DNA of 64,000 bases from Nannocystis bainbridge (GCF_028368995.1 NZ_JAQNDL010000002.1:248001-312000), one strand, 5' to 3'. Positions 1-8,982 are shown, numbered from the stretch's first letter. Notes: generated by a model from the sequence alone, not told the origin. Numbers and translations: made by a program.

Positions 1-2739
1 CTGCTCGACCGGGTCGCCGCCGACGAGATGCGGCCGGTCCTCGAGTACACGGCGCGCCTGTCTGTCCTTTTGGACAGGGCCGAGGAGCACGTCGAGTCGC
101 TGGCGCGACGGGCCGCGGTCGAGTCGCTCGACCCGGCGGCGCGCCTGCTGGTCGCCCAGGCCGCGGCCGGGGTGGCCGAGGAGATCCTCGGCGACCGCGC
201 CCGCGCGCTCGGGCTGCTGGCGGCGATGCTCGACGCGGGGATCGCCGACGAGGCGACCGCGCGGCACATCGAGCGCCTGGCCCGCGCCGGCGGTGAGAAG
301 CGCCTGCTGGCCCGGGCCCTGCGCGAGTCGGCCAAGCTGGCCCTCGGCCAGTCCGGCCGCGCCGACATCCTGGTGCGGCTCGGCGACGCCGAGTTCGACA
401 CCGGCGAGCTGACCGGCGCGACCGAGGCCTACCGCGACGCGCTCGACGAGCGACCCGGCTTCGCCGGCGCCGTGGCCGGGCTCGAGCGAGTGCTCGACCG
501 GCTGCAGAAGACCGGCGGCGAGGTCGGTCAAGGGCTCATCGAGCCGCTCGAGAACTCGTACCACCTGGCCGGCAACCGGCCGGGCCTGGCCAAGCTGGCG
601 CGGCTGCGCCTGCAGAGCGCGACCGGGGCCGACCGCGCCGCCGCGCTCGAGAACCTCGGCCGCCTGGTCGACGAGGGCGGCGGTTCGCCGGACGAGGCGC
701 TCGAGGCGTGGGGCAACCTGCTGCAGATCGACGGGGCGCACCCGCTGGCGATCGAGCGGGTGGTCGCGCTGTCCGCCAACAAGCAGCTGCTGATCAAGGC
801 GGTCCAGTTCATGGCCGGGGCGATCGACGCTGCCCGCGAGGAGCAGCGCTCGTGCAGCCAGCTGTGCATCGAGACCACCAAGATCCTGCTGCGTGACCTG
901 CGGCAGTACACCGCGGCCCTGCGCGCCCTGGCGCCGGTGCTGGCCGAGAACCCCGACAACCTCGAGGCGCTCGAGCTGCAGATCATGGCCTCGCGCGCGG
1001 CCGGCGATCTGCCGATCCTCCACGACTCGCTGGTCCGCTACGCGACGCTGGCGAGCAACCCCGACCTGTCGATCCCGCTGCTGCAGGAGGCCGCCAACGT
1101 CGCCGAGGCTCAGGCCGACCCGATCACGGCGATCATCGACCTGCGGGCGCTGCTCGACTTCGATCAGAGCCACGAGCAGGCGTGGGCGCGGCTGCTGCAA
1201 CTTCTCGAGGCGACCCAGGATCAGCCTGGTCTCATCGCCGCGCTCGATCAGCGGATCAGCATCACCGCCGACGAGAACGAGCGCCGCGGCCTCCGGCTCA
1301 AGCTGGCGCACCTGCAGGTCGAGGTCGGCAAGGTCGACGACGCCGTCACGATCTACAACGACATGCTCGGGGCCAGGCCCGACGACCTGCAGGCGATGCA
1401 GGAGCTCGAGAACCTGCAGCGCCGGCTCGGCAACTGGCGCGAGGTCCGGGACGTGCTCGAGCGCAAGCTCGACCTGCTGCAGGCGGGCCAGCGCGTGCCG
1501 GTGCTCGAGGAGATGGCGGTGCTGTCGGAGGAGAAGCTCGGCGACGTCGACGAGGCGATCGAGCGCCACCAGCGGCTGCTGCTCGAGGCGCCGCGGCACA
1601 CGCCGAGCCTGGTCGCGCTGTGGCGGCTGTACGAGGGCGCCGAGAAGTGGGAGGACCTGTCCCACCTGCTCGAGCAGTTCCTCGCGGTCCTGCGCGAGGT
1701 CGGCGGCGTCGATCAGCGGCGCGAGGTCGGCCTGCGGCTGGCCGAGCTTTACTCGGAGCGCCTCGGCGAGGCCGAGAAGGCGCGCGCCCTGCTCGAGGAG
1801 CTGCTGCAGACCGACCCCAACTCGGTGCCGGCGCTGATGGCCCTGGCCGCGGTCGAGGAGCAGCAGGGCAACGAAGAGGCGATGCAGGAGCTGCTGCAGC
1901 GCGCCGCCGGCCTCCAGCCGCAAGGCACGGTCGGCGCCGATCTGCAGCTGCGCCTGGCGCGGCTGGCCGGCACGCCGGAGAAGACGCGCGAGCACCTCGA
2001 GATGGCGCTCCACCTGCACCCGGCCAACGTCGAGGCGGCCCGCACCCTGCTCGAGCTCAGCCGCAAGGAGGGCTACTGGGAGCAGGTCGCGTACCTGCTG
2101 GCGCTGCTCGCCAGCCTCGCGGAGGGCGACGAGCAGCGCAAGCTGATCATCGAGCGCGTCGACCTCCTGGTCGAGAAGGTCGGCGACGTCGAGGAGGCCC
2201 TGCGCGCGCTGGCGCCGGTCTACGAGGTCGTCCAGGACGACATCGAGATCAACCGCCGGATCGCCGACGCGCTGTTCGTCAGCGGCCGCTTCGAGGACGC
2301 GAGCGGCATGTACGCGTGGCTGGTGCAGGTCGCGTCGGCGCAGCCGAAGAAGACCAAGCTGCTCGCGCACTACCAGACGCGCATGGCCCGGATCGCCCTG
2401 GCCAGCGAGACGCCGGACATGAAGGCCGCCCTCGACAAGCTCAAGGACGCCTACAAGATCGACACCACCAACGCCGAGACGATGGTGCTGCTCACCGACG
2501 TCTACGCCCACCAGAACGCGTGGGACGACTCGCTCAAGCTGGCCCGCGCGATGCTGCTGCAGAACGTCGACCAGTCGGGCATGGTCCGCCGCGGCGACAT
2601 CTACCTCCGCCTCGCCAACGCGCACCTGGGGCTGAAGGAGACGTCGAAGGCGCTGTCGATGCTGCGCCGCGGCCTCGAGGAGGACCCGGAGCACCCGGAT
2701 CTCGGCAACAAGATCCGGGAGATCCAGGCCGCCTCCTGA
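1..2739 (+). CDS. TPR-repeat scaffold protein, 5' end outside the window
   Basis: The reading frame is open from base 1, so the gene starts upstream; the first internal Met is at base 28. About 910 residues are visible, built almost wholly of helical tetratricopeptide-like repeats with recurring patterns such as DLQAMQELENLQRRLGNW and ARTLLELSRKEGYW. There is no signal peptide, membrane segment or catalytic motif in the visible part. Such long TPR proteins usually act as protein-interaction scaffolds; the specific role is unknown. A copy of the 14-bp palindrome (63-76) is translated as part of the protein. A strong hairpin with a T-rich tail follows the stop codon, so the gene probably ends a transcription unit. 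Confidence 0.85.
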   Translation: MLDRVAADEMRPVLEYTARLSVLLDRAEEHVESLARRAAVESLDPAARLLVAQAAAGVAEEILGDRARALGLLAAMLDAGIADEATARHIERLARAGGEKRLLARALRESAKLALGQSGRADILVRLGDAEFDTGELTGATEAYRDALDERPGFAGAVAGLERVLDRLQKTGGEVGQGLIEPLENSYHLAGNRPGLAKLARLRLQSATGADRAAALENLGRLVDEGGGSPDEALEAWGNLLQIDGAHPLAIERVVALSANKQLLIKAVQFMAGAIDAAREEQRSCSQLCIETTKILLRDLRQYTAALRALAPVLAENPDNLEALELQIMASRAAGDLPILHDSLVRYATLASNPDLSIPLLQEAANVAEAQADPITAIIDLRALLDFDQSHEQAWARLLQLLEATQDQPGLIAALDQRISITADENERRGLRLKLAHLQVEVGKVDDAVTIYNDMLGARPDDLQAMQELENLQRRLGNWREVRDVLERKLDLLQAGQRVPVLEEMAVLSEEKLGDVDEAIERHQRLLLEAPRHTPSLVALWRLYEGAEKWEDLSHLLEQFLAVLREVGGVDQRREVGLRLAELYSERLGEAEKARALLEELLQTDPNSVPALMALAAVEEQQGNEEAMQELLQRAAGLQPQGTVGADLQLRLARLAGTPEKTREHLEMALHLHPANVEAARTLLELSRKEGYWEQVAYLLALLASLAEGDEQRKLIIERVDLLVEKVGDVEEALRALAPVYEVVQDDIEINRRIADALFVSGRFEDASGMYAWLVQVASAQPKKTKLLAHYQTRMARIALASETPDMKAALDKLKDAYKIDTTNAETMVLLTDVYAHQNAWDDSLKLARAMLLQNVDQSGMVRRGDIYLRLANAHLGLKETSKALSMLRRGLEEDPEHPDLGNKIREIQAAS

Positions 2740-2747
2740 GCCGCGCC

Positions 2748-2783
2748 GGGCGACGGGCTGCTCGCCCGTCGCCCGTGTCTTTT
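2748..2783 (+). terminator. Rho-independent terminator after the TPR gene
   Basis: A perfect 11-bp stem (2748-2758 paired with 2764-2774) with a 5-base loop begins 9 bases after the TPR stop codon and is followed by the T-rich stretch gtgtcttttc. The T tract is shared with the first 14-bp palindrome unit of the next array. Confidence 0.7.
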
Positions 2784-2845
2784 CGGACAGGTCTCCAAGC
2801 ACAGGTTCGAGAGGACAGGAACCAAGGGACATGCCCGTAAGGATC
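2776..2845. repeat. Array of 14-bp palindromic units upstream of YcaO
   Basis: Head-to-tail 14-mers start at 2776 (TGTCTTTTCGGACA), 2790, 2804, 2818 and 2832. The first is nearly perfect and the others are increasingly degenerate. The ATG of the YcaO gene at 2831 falls on a unit junction, because joining GGACA to TG creates ATG. The purine-rich half of the unit just upstream (aaggga) may serve as a weak ribosome binding site. Confidence 0.75.
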
Positions 2846-4057
2846 GGCGACCACGACCTCGCCGCGCCCAAGGGCCACACGGCCGGGACGCACCGCACGC
2901 GCAGCCCGGCCGCGACGCTGGCGGCGTTCGGCCCGCTGATGCCGCGGCTCGGGATCACCCGGCTCGCCGACGTCACCGGGCTCGACGTCGTCGGCGTGCC
3001 GGTGGTCCAGGCGGTGCGCCCCAACGCGCGCTCGGTCAGCGTGTCACAGGGCAAGGGGGCCGACCGCGACGCCGCGGCCGCGTCGGCGCTGATGGAGGCG
3101 ATCGAGGGCTGGCACGGCGAGCGGGTGGCGGCGCCGCTGCGGTGGGAGCGAGCGGCGGCGCTGCGGCGCGAGGGCGAGGCGGTCGTCGACCTGCACGGGC
3201 TGCCGCGCCGCGAGGGCGCCGAGGTGCGCGAAGACCTGCCGCTGCTGTGGTGCCTCGGCTGGGACCTGCTGGCGCAGCGGCCGACGTGGGTGCCGCACGC
3301 GTGCGTGAGCGTCGATTTCGTGCGCGACCCACGCGAGCCGCTGCCGCCGTTCATCGAGAGCACCAGCGGCCTGGCGTCCGGCAATCACCTGCTCGAGGCG
3401 GTGGTGCACGCGCTGTGTGAGCTGATCGAGCGCGACGCGACGGCCCTGGCGCCGCTCGAGATCGACGACGCGCGCCGCGTCGACCTCGAGGTGGTGACCG
3501 ACCCGAGCTGCCGCGAGGTGCTGGCGCGCCTGGCGGCGGCGGAGCTGGTGGTCGGCGCCGTCGAGGTCACCTCCGACCTCGGCGTGCCGAGCTACGCCTG
3601 CCGGATCGTCGACCGCCCCGGGGCGCCGCGCTGGGCCGCGCGCGGGGCCTGCGGCGGCTACGGGGCCCACCTCGATCCGGCGGTCGCGCTGCTGCGCGCG
3701 CTGACCGAGGCGGTCCAGAGCCGGCTGACGCTGATCGCCGGCAGCCGTGACGACCTGTCCCTCAAGACATACGAGGCGTTCACCGATCCGCAGGCCAGCG
3801 CCGACGAGGCCGCGGCGCTGACCCGGGCGCGTCCGCGGCGTGCGCTCGGCCCGAGCCTGGCGACCGACAGCTTCGACGGCGACCTCGAGCTGCTGCTCGC
3901 CCGCGTGCGCGCGGCGGGCTGCCCGGCGGCGGTGGTGGTCGATCTGACGCGGGCCGAGATCGGGGTGCCGGTGGCGCGGGTGGTGGTACCAGGCCTCGAG
4001 GGCAGGTTCGCGGGCATGGCCCCGGGGTCGCGAGCGCTGGCGCGAGCGGGCCGCTGA
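2831..4057 (+). CDS. YcaO-domain protein (TfuA-associated type)
   Basis: The 408-residue protein has YcaO-family hallmarks: GVPVVQAVRPNARSVSVSQG followed by KG at about 55-76, an Ala-rich helix ending in LMEAIEG, ESTSGLASGN at about 176-185 and LCELIERD at about 195-202, then ALTEAVQSRLTLIAGSRDDL. YcaO enzymes use ATP to phosphorylate a peptide backbone amide; with TfuA partners they are known to install thioamides. It lacks an obvious C-terminal PxPxP tail typical of azoline-forming members. A TfuA-like gene lies about 5 kb downstream, separated by a sigma factor and a kinase. The start at 2831 is the first in-frame ATG, set inside a palindrome array. Family assignment is strong; the substrate is unknown. 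Confidence 0.88.
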   Translation: MPVRIGDHDLAAPKGHTAGTHRTRSPAATLAAFGPLMPRLGITRLADVTGLDVVGVPVVQAVRPNARSVSVSQGKGADRDAAAASALMEAIEGWHGERVAAPLRWERAAALRREGEAVVDLHGLPRREGAEVREDLPLLWCLGWDLLAQRPTWVPHACVSVDFVRDPREPLPPFIESTSGLASGNHLLEAVVHALCELIERDATALAPLEIDDARRVDLEVVTDPSCREVLARLAAAELVVGAVEVTSDLGVPSYACRIVDRPGAPRWAARGACGGYGAHLDPAVALLRALTEAVQSRLTLIAGSRDDLSLKTYEAFTDPQASADEAAALTRARPRRALGPSLATDSFDGDLELLLARVRAAGCPAAVVVDLTRAEIGVPVARVVVPGLEGRFAGMAPGSRALARAGR

Positions 4058-4062
4058 GAGCA

Positions 4063-4232
4063 TGTCCGAAAGGACATGTCTTTTAAAATTGCGGTGGGCG
4101 CGAGCATGTGTCTCGAGGGACATGTTCGAAGGCGGGGTCGGGCATGTCTCGAGGGATATGTTCGAAGAGACATGTGATTCGGGCGACTGGCGGTCGCAAT
4201 CAGGTGTCCATCGGGACATGGTTGAAAGGACA
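4063..4232. repeat. Cluster of 14-bp palindromes between YcaO and the sigma factor
   Basis: Units start at 4063 (TGTCCGAAAGGACA), 4109, 4145, 4159, 4205 and 4219; 4145/4159 and 4205/4219 are directly head-to-tail. A short AT-rich patch (cttttaaaatt, about 4080-4090) lies between the first two. The rest of the gap up to 4403 shows nothing recognisable, although all of it is open in the sigma-factor frame. Confidence 0.8.
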
Positions 4233-4403
4233 GATAACAGGACGACGGAGCTGGCCGCTCGGGTGCAGGACAAACCGCGAGCGCCGGGCGATCGCGGGGC
4301 CGGAGCGACGGGAGGCCGGTCGCGCGAGCCCCGATCGCCGGGGCCGCTGCGGACGCGACTCTGGCGGGGCGCTTCGGCGCGTGCGCGGCGGCGGCGGAGC
4401 GGG

Positions 4404-4409
4404 TACCTT
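4404..4409 (+). promoter_or_regulatory. TANNNT -10-like element of a leaderless start (sigma factor)
   Basis: TACCTT lies exactly six bases before the GTG at 4416, the same geometry found at a dozen other starts in the window. With the usual spacing from the -10 hexamer, transcription would begin at or next to the start codon. Confidence 0.45.
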
Positions 4410-4415
4410 GTCGGC

Positions 4416-5048
4416 GTGACTTCGATCCGCAGCGACGAGCAGCTGCTGACGGCCTGGCGCGCGGGCGAGCGGCGGGCCGGGGAGCAGCTGTTCGAGCGCT
4501 ACTACGAGCCGGTGGCGCGCTTCTTCTTCAACAAGACGGAGGCGGGGCCGGAGCTGATCCAGCAGACCTTCCTGGCTTGCGTCGAGGCGGTGCCGCGGTT
4601 CCGCGGCGAGGGCAGCTTCCGCAGCTTCCTGTTCGCCATCGCCTACCGCCAGCTGTGCCGTCACTACCGCGATCGCAAGGGGGACAGGATCGACCTCGAG
4701 GAGGTCTCGGTCGCGGCGATGGACCCGTCGCCGAGCCAGGTCCTGGTCGAGGGCGAGGAGCTCAAGCTGCTGCTCGCCGGGTTGCGACGGATCCCCGTCG
4801 ACTGCCAGGTCGTGCTCGAGCTGCTCTACTGGGAGCAGCTCACCACCGTCGAGATGGCGGCGGCGCTCGAGATCCCCGAGGGCACGGTGAAGTCGCGGCT
4901 GCGACGCGGGCGCGCGCTGCTGCGCGAGGCGATCGAGACGCTGGCCAGGACCCCCGATCTTGCGACGAGCACGCTGATGGGGATCGATACCTGGGCGGGG
5001 GCGCTGCGGGCCCAGGCGGGCCTGCCGGCGGACCCGCGCGAGGAGTGA
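4416..5048 (+). CDS. ECF-type RNA polymerase sigma factor
   Basis: The 210-residue product has sigma region 2 (LLTAWRAGERRAGEQLFERY, FNKTEAGPELIQQTFLACVE, FRSFLFAIAYRQLCRHYRD) and region 4 (VVLELLYWEQLTTVEMAAAL, then EIPEGTVKSRLRRGRALLRE) of ECF sigma factors. The frame is open upstream to 4062, but that stretch is palindrome repeat and low-quality coding. I chose GTG 4416, which sits six bases after TACCTT and gives a typical ECF length. No anti-sigma factor is next to it; a large Ser/Thr kinase follows 248 bp downstream on the same strand, an arrangement common in myxobacteria and suggestive of kinase-linked control (inference). Confidence 0.88.
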   Translation: MTSIRSDEQLLTAWRAGERRAGEQLFERYYEPVARFFFNKTEAGPELIQQTFLACVEAVPRFRGEGSFRSFLFAIAYRQLCRHYRDRKGDRIDLEEVSVAAMDPSPSQVLVEGEELKLLLAGLRRIPVDCQVVLELLYWEQLTTVEMAAALEIPEGTVKSRLRRGRALLREAIETLARTPDLATSTLMGIDTWAGALRAQAGLPADPREE

Positions 5049-5161
5049 CGGTTGCGGGTTCGGGGGCCGGCGGAGCGGTGCGCGTGCGGGCCCGGTCGCG
5101 CGCAGCCGGGCCGCGATGCGCCATGCGAGCCGACCTCGGCGAGGCGGAACACGTGCGGGCC

Positions 5162-5270
5162 TTCGGGCGCGGGCAGCGATGATTTTCGTGATCCGAAATC
5201 GAAAGTCTGGCACGCGGGCGTTCGGGTGCGGGGCGCGACGATTTTGGTGATCCGGAACCGGCGGGTTGGA
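5162..5270. repeat. Imperfect 59-bp direct duplication upstream of the kinase gene
   Basis: Two copies start at 5162 and 5221. Each contains a core like gatttt-g-gtgatccg-aa (5179-5200 and 5238-5259) that is lower in GC than its surroundings. The pair fills the gap between the sigma factor and the kinase and may hold promoter or operator sites; no -35/-10 pair could be assigned with confidence. Confidence 0.6.
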
Positions 5271-5296
5271 ACCACTGCGGACAGGAGCGCCCCCGC

Positions 5297-8200
5297 ATGT
5301 CCGAAGCCAAGGTCCAGGAGTCCGTCATGAAGCTCGTCGATGTCGACGAGACCCACCCCGATCGACTCGAGGCCGAGGCCTCGCTCGACGGCGACACGCT
5401 GGAGACGCCGGGGCTGCGCCCGGAGGTGCTCGGCGACGCGGCCCAGCGGCGGACCAAGGCGATGATCCGCGCGTCGCTGTTCGCGGGCGCGGGCGAGGCG
5501 CCGACGATCGGGCAGTACCAGGTGCTGAGGCGCCTCGGCGAGGGCGGGATGGGGGTCGTGTACGCGGCCTACGACGACGCGCTGCAGCGCAAGGTGGCGC
5601 TCAAGCTGCTGCGCGGGGCGGCGCTGCGACTGCCGCAAGGTCGGGCGCGCACGCTGCGAGAGGCGCGGGCGCTGGCCCGGCTGTCGCACCCCAACGTGGT
5701 CCACGTGTATCAGGTCGGCGAGGTCGACGACGAGGTGTTCGTGGCGATGGAGTTCCTCACCGGACCGACGCTGCGCGAGTGGTTGGCGGCCGCGCCTCGC
5801 TCGTGGCGCGAGGTCCTGGCGGTGTTCCGCCAGGCCGGCGAGGGGCTGGCGGCGGCGCACCGCCAGGGCGTGGTGCACCGCGACTTCAAGCCGGCCAACG
5901 TGATCCTCGGCGACGACGGGCGCGTGCGGGTGGTCGACTTCGGCCTGGCGCATTTCGGCGGCGAGGGTGAGGCGCTGCCGGCGTTGCCCGCGGCGGGCGA
6001 GCCGACCGACGTGCTGCTGACGCAGACGGGCGCGGTGCTGGGGACGCCGGCGTACATGGCGGCCGAGCAGTTCGCGGGCGGACGCGGCGATCCGAAGACG
6101 GATCAGTTCAGCTTCTGCGCGGCGCTGTTCGAGGCGCTGTACGGGCAGCGGCCGTTCGCCGGCGCCGACGTGCGCGCGCTGGCGCAGGCGGTGGCGGAGG
6201 GTCGACCGCGGCCGCCGAAGTCCGGTCAGGAGGCGCCCGCGTGGCTGCACCGCGTGGTGGTGCGCGGACTGCAGGCCGATCCGGCCGCGCGCTGGCCGTC
6301 GATGGAGGCGCTGCTGGCCGCGCTACAGACGACCGACACGAAGGTGCGAGACCGGCGAACCTTCGCGGCGATCGCCTCGGGGTTCGGTTTGTTGATGGGC
6401 GTCGGTTACATGTCGGCGAGCCCCGAGGCGCAGCCGGAGGCGGTGGCGCAGGATGACGACGTGGCGGCGGCGCGGGCCGAGGTGACGCGGGCGCAGGACG
6501 CGAAGCGGCTGACGGAGGCGCGCGCCGCGTTGACGCGCGACCCGGTGGCGACGATCCGCGCGCTCGCGGAGCTCGGCGGCGACGAGCCTGCGACGTGGCA
6601 CGAGGCGCGTTTTCTGGCCGCGGCCGCGACGGCGCGCGGGCTGCCGGCGCAGGTGCTGCGGGCCGAGCGACCGCTGGCCGAGGCGCTGCCGCTCGCGGGC
6701 GGGGGGGTGATCGGGCGCGACGAGCTCGGCGCGGTGTGGCGCTGGGACATGTCCGCGGGGACAGGTGAGCAGGTGCTCGATCCGGGCGTGGCCAGGTCGC
6801 TGCTGGTGGCCGACCGCGCGCCGGTGTGGGCCGCCGTCGGGGAGGCTTCGGTGCAGGTGTTCGGCGACGGCGTGGCGCAGACGATCGATCTGCGTGGTGA
6901 GCCGGTCAGCCACGACCACTGGAAGCTGACCACCGACGGGCGCACGCTGGTGGCCCACGCGTGGCTGGACGGGCGCGGCATGGCCAGCCCGATCACGGTG
7001 CGGCTGTGGGACCTGTCGCGCCCGGGCGCGCCGCCGCAGGCGTTCCCGCTGCCACCCGGGCAGTGGCCGGCGATCTCCGCCGACGCGACCGTGATCGCCG
7101 TGGCCGACGGCGGAGCGATGCGGGTGATCCGGCCGCGCGACGGCAGTGAGGCGCGGCTGGCGTATGCCGGTCGGCCGTTCGAGATCTCGCGCGACGGGTG
7201 GTTCGCGCTGGCGCACCCGCACGGCGACGACGACGGCAAGCTCGACGTCGTCGACCTGGCGACGGGCACGGCGCGCCGGGTCGAGGCGGACTGGGGCACG
7301 ATGGTCGGCGACGGCGAGGCCGCGTTCATGCGCCCGGAGTACGGGCATCACGTGCTTTGGCGCGAGTCGCTGGCGACCGGGGCGGTCACGTGGCGGATGC
7401 AAGTGCCGTCGAGCCGCCGCGGCTTCGGGGCGCACATCCTCGTCGACCCGACCGGCGAGCGCTTCGCGCTGGCGCTCGGTGACGAGTGGGCGGTGGGCGA
7501 CCTGCGGACGGGCGGGCTGCGCTCGTTCTTGACTGTCCCGAAGGACAGGTTGCCGCGGTGGGGTCACGAAGGTGCGCTCCTGGTGGTGCACCGCCAGGAG
7601 GTGCGGGTGCACCGGCCGGCGGCGGCGGCGGTGACGCTCGAAAAGCGCGGACCCGGCTGCGCGCTGGCGCCGGGGGCTCGCTGGGCCGCGACGACGCCGT
7701 GGGATCGAGCTCGCGGCGAGTTCACCCGGACCGAGCTGGCGACGGGCACGACGGTGAATTTCCGCTGCTCCGATCCGCCGCCGGCGGCCGACGACATGGA
7801 CGCGATGTACGGGTTGTTGGGGTTCGTCGACGACGCGGGCCAGGTCGCGGTGATCGGCGAGGAGGGCTGGAACTGCTGGTGGGACGAGCAGCACGGCGCG
7901 CGCCTCGGGCCGCAGCGGCTGCTGGGCTTCGTCTTCGGGCTGCCGCGCGGGGTGGCGCAGGTGCAGAACGCCGAGATCGCCATCTGGAGCGGGCCGGGCG
8001 AGCGGGCGCAGCACTTCACGGCGGCGGGCAAGGTGTTCGAGCTCGAGGCGAGCCCGTCCGGAGAGCGGGTGGCGGTGCGCAGCGCGCTGGGTGTCGAGCT
8101 GCTGGCCATCGCTAGCGGCGAGGTGACGCCGGTGGTGAAGGAGGCGAGCCCGCTGGAGCCCGCCGCGCTGAACGCCGGGGCGCTGGCGTGGAGCCCCGAC

Positions 8201-8713
8201 AGCGCTCAGCTGGCGGTGCTGAAGCCGGTCGACGGCGCGCTCGAGCTGACGCGCTGGGACGTGACCGGGCCGCCGCGAGCGGTCGCGCGACATGTCCTGA
8301 AGGACAGCCCCGGGCGGCCGCGCAACCGGGTCGCGTTCACGCCGTCGGGCGCGTCGCTGGTGCTGACCGACCGCCACGAGTCGCTGATGCAGGTCGCCGC
8401 CGACGGCGCGACGCGGCGGATCGCCACGCCGGAGCTGGCGAAGTTCGCCATGCGCAGCGAGACCGGGGCGCTCGGGCTCGATTTCCGCGGCGGACCGTCG
8501 ATGATCGACTTCGCGGCGGGCGAGGGGTCGCCGCTGACGCCGAACACGGAGCTCGGCGCCTCGACGAACCCGCCCATCGTCCGCGCCGCCGACGGGACGG
8601 TGTGGGCCTGCGACGCGCTCGGACCGGGCACCCTGCTGCGCTCGGCGCCGTATGCCGGCGAGACGCCGCAGGCGGTGCGCGAGCGGATCGCGGAGCTCGC
8701 GGCGGCGCTGTGA
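5297..8713 (+). CDS. Membrane-anchored Ser/Thr protein kinase with C-terminal beta-propeller-like sensor
   Basis: In this 1138-residue protein the kinase domain (about 73-345) has the glycine loop GEGGMGVV at 81-88, catalytic Lys103, HRD at 194-196 (HRDFKPAN) and DFG at 214-216, then GTPAYMAAEQF, so it should be active. A single hydrophobic segment at about 355-373 would anchor it in the inner membrane. The remaining roughly 760 residues are WD40/TolB-like repeats with recurring W-D and DG turns, probably an extracytoplasmic sensing or binding propeller. The start is the first ATG after the duplicated 59-bp region. It follows the ECF sigma gene in the same orientation. Two 14-bp palindromes are translated within the propeller (6750-6763, 7534-7547) and one more at 8293-8306. 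Confidence 0.9.
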   Translation: MSEAKVQESVMKLVDVDETHPDRLEAEASLDGDTLETPGLRPEVLGDAAQRRTKAMIRASLFAGAGEAPTIGQYQVLRRLGEGGMGVVYAAYDDALQRKVALKLLRGAALRLPQGRARTLREARALARLSHPNVVHVYQVGEVDDEVFVAMEFLTGPTLREWLAAAPRSWREVLAVFRQAGEGLAAAHRQGVVHRDFKPANVILGDDGRVRVVDFGLAHFGGEGEALPALPAAGEPTDVLLTQTGAVLGTPAYMAAEQFAGGRGDPKTDQFSFCAALFEALYGQRPFAGADVRALAQAVAEGRPRPPKSGQEAPAWLHRVVVRGLQADPAARWPSMEALLAALQTTDTKVRDRRTFAAIASGFGLLMGVGYMSASPEAQPEAVAQDDDVAAARAEVTRAQDAKRLTEARAALTRDPVATIRALAELGGDEPATWHEARFLAAAATARGLPAQVLRAERPLAEALPLAGGGVIGRDELGAVWRWDMSAGTGEQVLDPGVARSLLVADRAPVWAAVGEASVQVFGDGVAQTIDLRGEPVSHDHWKLTTDGRTLVAHAWLDGRGMASPITVRLWDLSRPGAPPQAFPLPPGQWPAISADATVIAVADGGAMRVIRPRDGSEARLAYAGRPFEISRDGWFALAHPHGDDDGKLDVVDLATGTARRVEADWGTMVGDGEAAFMRPEYGHHVLWRESLATGAVTWRMQVPSSRRGFGAHILVDPTGERFALALGDEWAVGDLRTGGLRSFLTVPKDRLPRWGHEGALLVVHRQEVRVHRPAAAAVTLEKRGPGCALAPGARWAATTPWDRARGEFTRTELATGTTVNFRCSDPPPAADDMDAMYGLLGFVDDAGQVAVIGEEGWNCWWDEQHGARLGPQRLLGFVFGLPRGVAQVQNAEIAIWSGPGERAQHFTAAGKVFELEASPSGERVAVRSALGVELLAIASGEVTPVVKEASPLEPAALNAGALAWSPDSAQLAVLKPVDGALELTRWDVTGPPRAVARHVLKDSPGRPRNRVAFTPSGASLVLTDRHESLMQVAADGATRRIATPELAKFAMRSETGALGLDFRGGPSMIDFAAGEGSPLTPNTELGASTNPPIVRAADGTVWACDALGPGTLLRSAPYAGETPQAVRERIAELAAAL

Positions 8714-8805
8714 GTAGCGACCGCGGCGCGCTCGCACGGGCGGCTCGTCCGCCTCCGAGGGGCCGCGGCTTCGCAGCCGGGCGGGCGGTCGCGGCGGTTT
8801 TGCGG

Positions 8806-8811
8806 TAGCCT
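8806..8811 (+). promoter_or_regulatory. TANNNT -10-like element before the small ORF upstream of TfuA
   Basis: TAGCCT is followed after exactly six bases by GTG 8818. The geometry matches the starts at 4416, 10700 and 53056, which supports 8818 as a genuine leaderless start and as the promoter of the small ORF and TfuA. Confidence 0.45.
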
Positions 8812-8817
8812 GCGCAG

Positions 8818-8982
8818 GTGCGAGACAGCCAGCCCGTTCCGGCCGCGGAGGCGTCGTGCGCGGAGGCGCGGAGGCTCGAAGGGACATGTCTTGAGGGACA
8901 TGTTATTTCCATGCGCGAATGGACATGTCGATGCGGACATGTCCGAAAGACCATGGATGGTACCGCCGGGAGGGCGGCATGA
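8818..8982 (+). CDS. Small Cys-containing peptide (54 aa), candidate YcaO/TfuA substrate
   Basis: Starting at GTG 8818, six bases after TAGCCT, the frame runs 54 codons and its TGA overlaps the TfuA ATG (ATGA, 8979-8982), implying translational coupling. The first 21 codons have the high third-position GC of real genes here. The peptide begins RDSQPVPAAEASCAEARR and has cysteines at residues 14, 24, 37 and 39; the second half includes REWTCRCGHVRK. Position and coupling make it a candidate substrate for the YcaO/TfuA pair. Against this, residues from about 19 onward are encoded largely by 14-bp palindrome units (8873-8953), so the ORF could be a leader or a chance frame. No known precursor family is recognised. 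Confidence 0.4.
   Translation: MRDSQPVPAAEASCAEARRLEGTCLEGHVISMREWTCRCGHVRKTMDGTAGRAA
8873..8953. repeat. 14-bp palindrome units upstream of TfuA
   Basis: Units start at 8873, 8887 (TGTCTTGAGGGACA), 8912, 8926 (TGTCGATGCGGACA) and 8940; 8873/8887 are head-to-tail and 8912/8926/8940 are head-to-tail, with an 11-base AT-richer spacer between the two groups. Confidence 0.75.

Noticed and set aside
63-76. The dyad CTGT-N8-ACAG within many palindrome units looks like an SOS (LexA) box.
   Set aside because: About 130 copies, many inside genes and in tandem arrays, are far too many for a LexA regulon, and the conserved inner TCC/GGA bases are not part of the enterobacterial LexA box.
4062-4415. 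N-terminal extension of the sigma factor from ATG 4062.
   Set aside because: The extra 118 residues are encoded by palindrome repeats and Arg/Gly-rich sequence, ECF sigma factors do not have it, and GTG 4416 has the -10-like signal.
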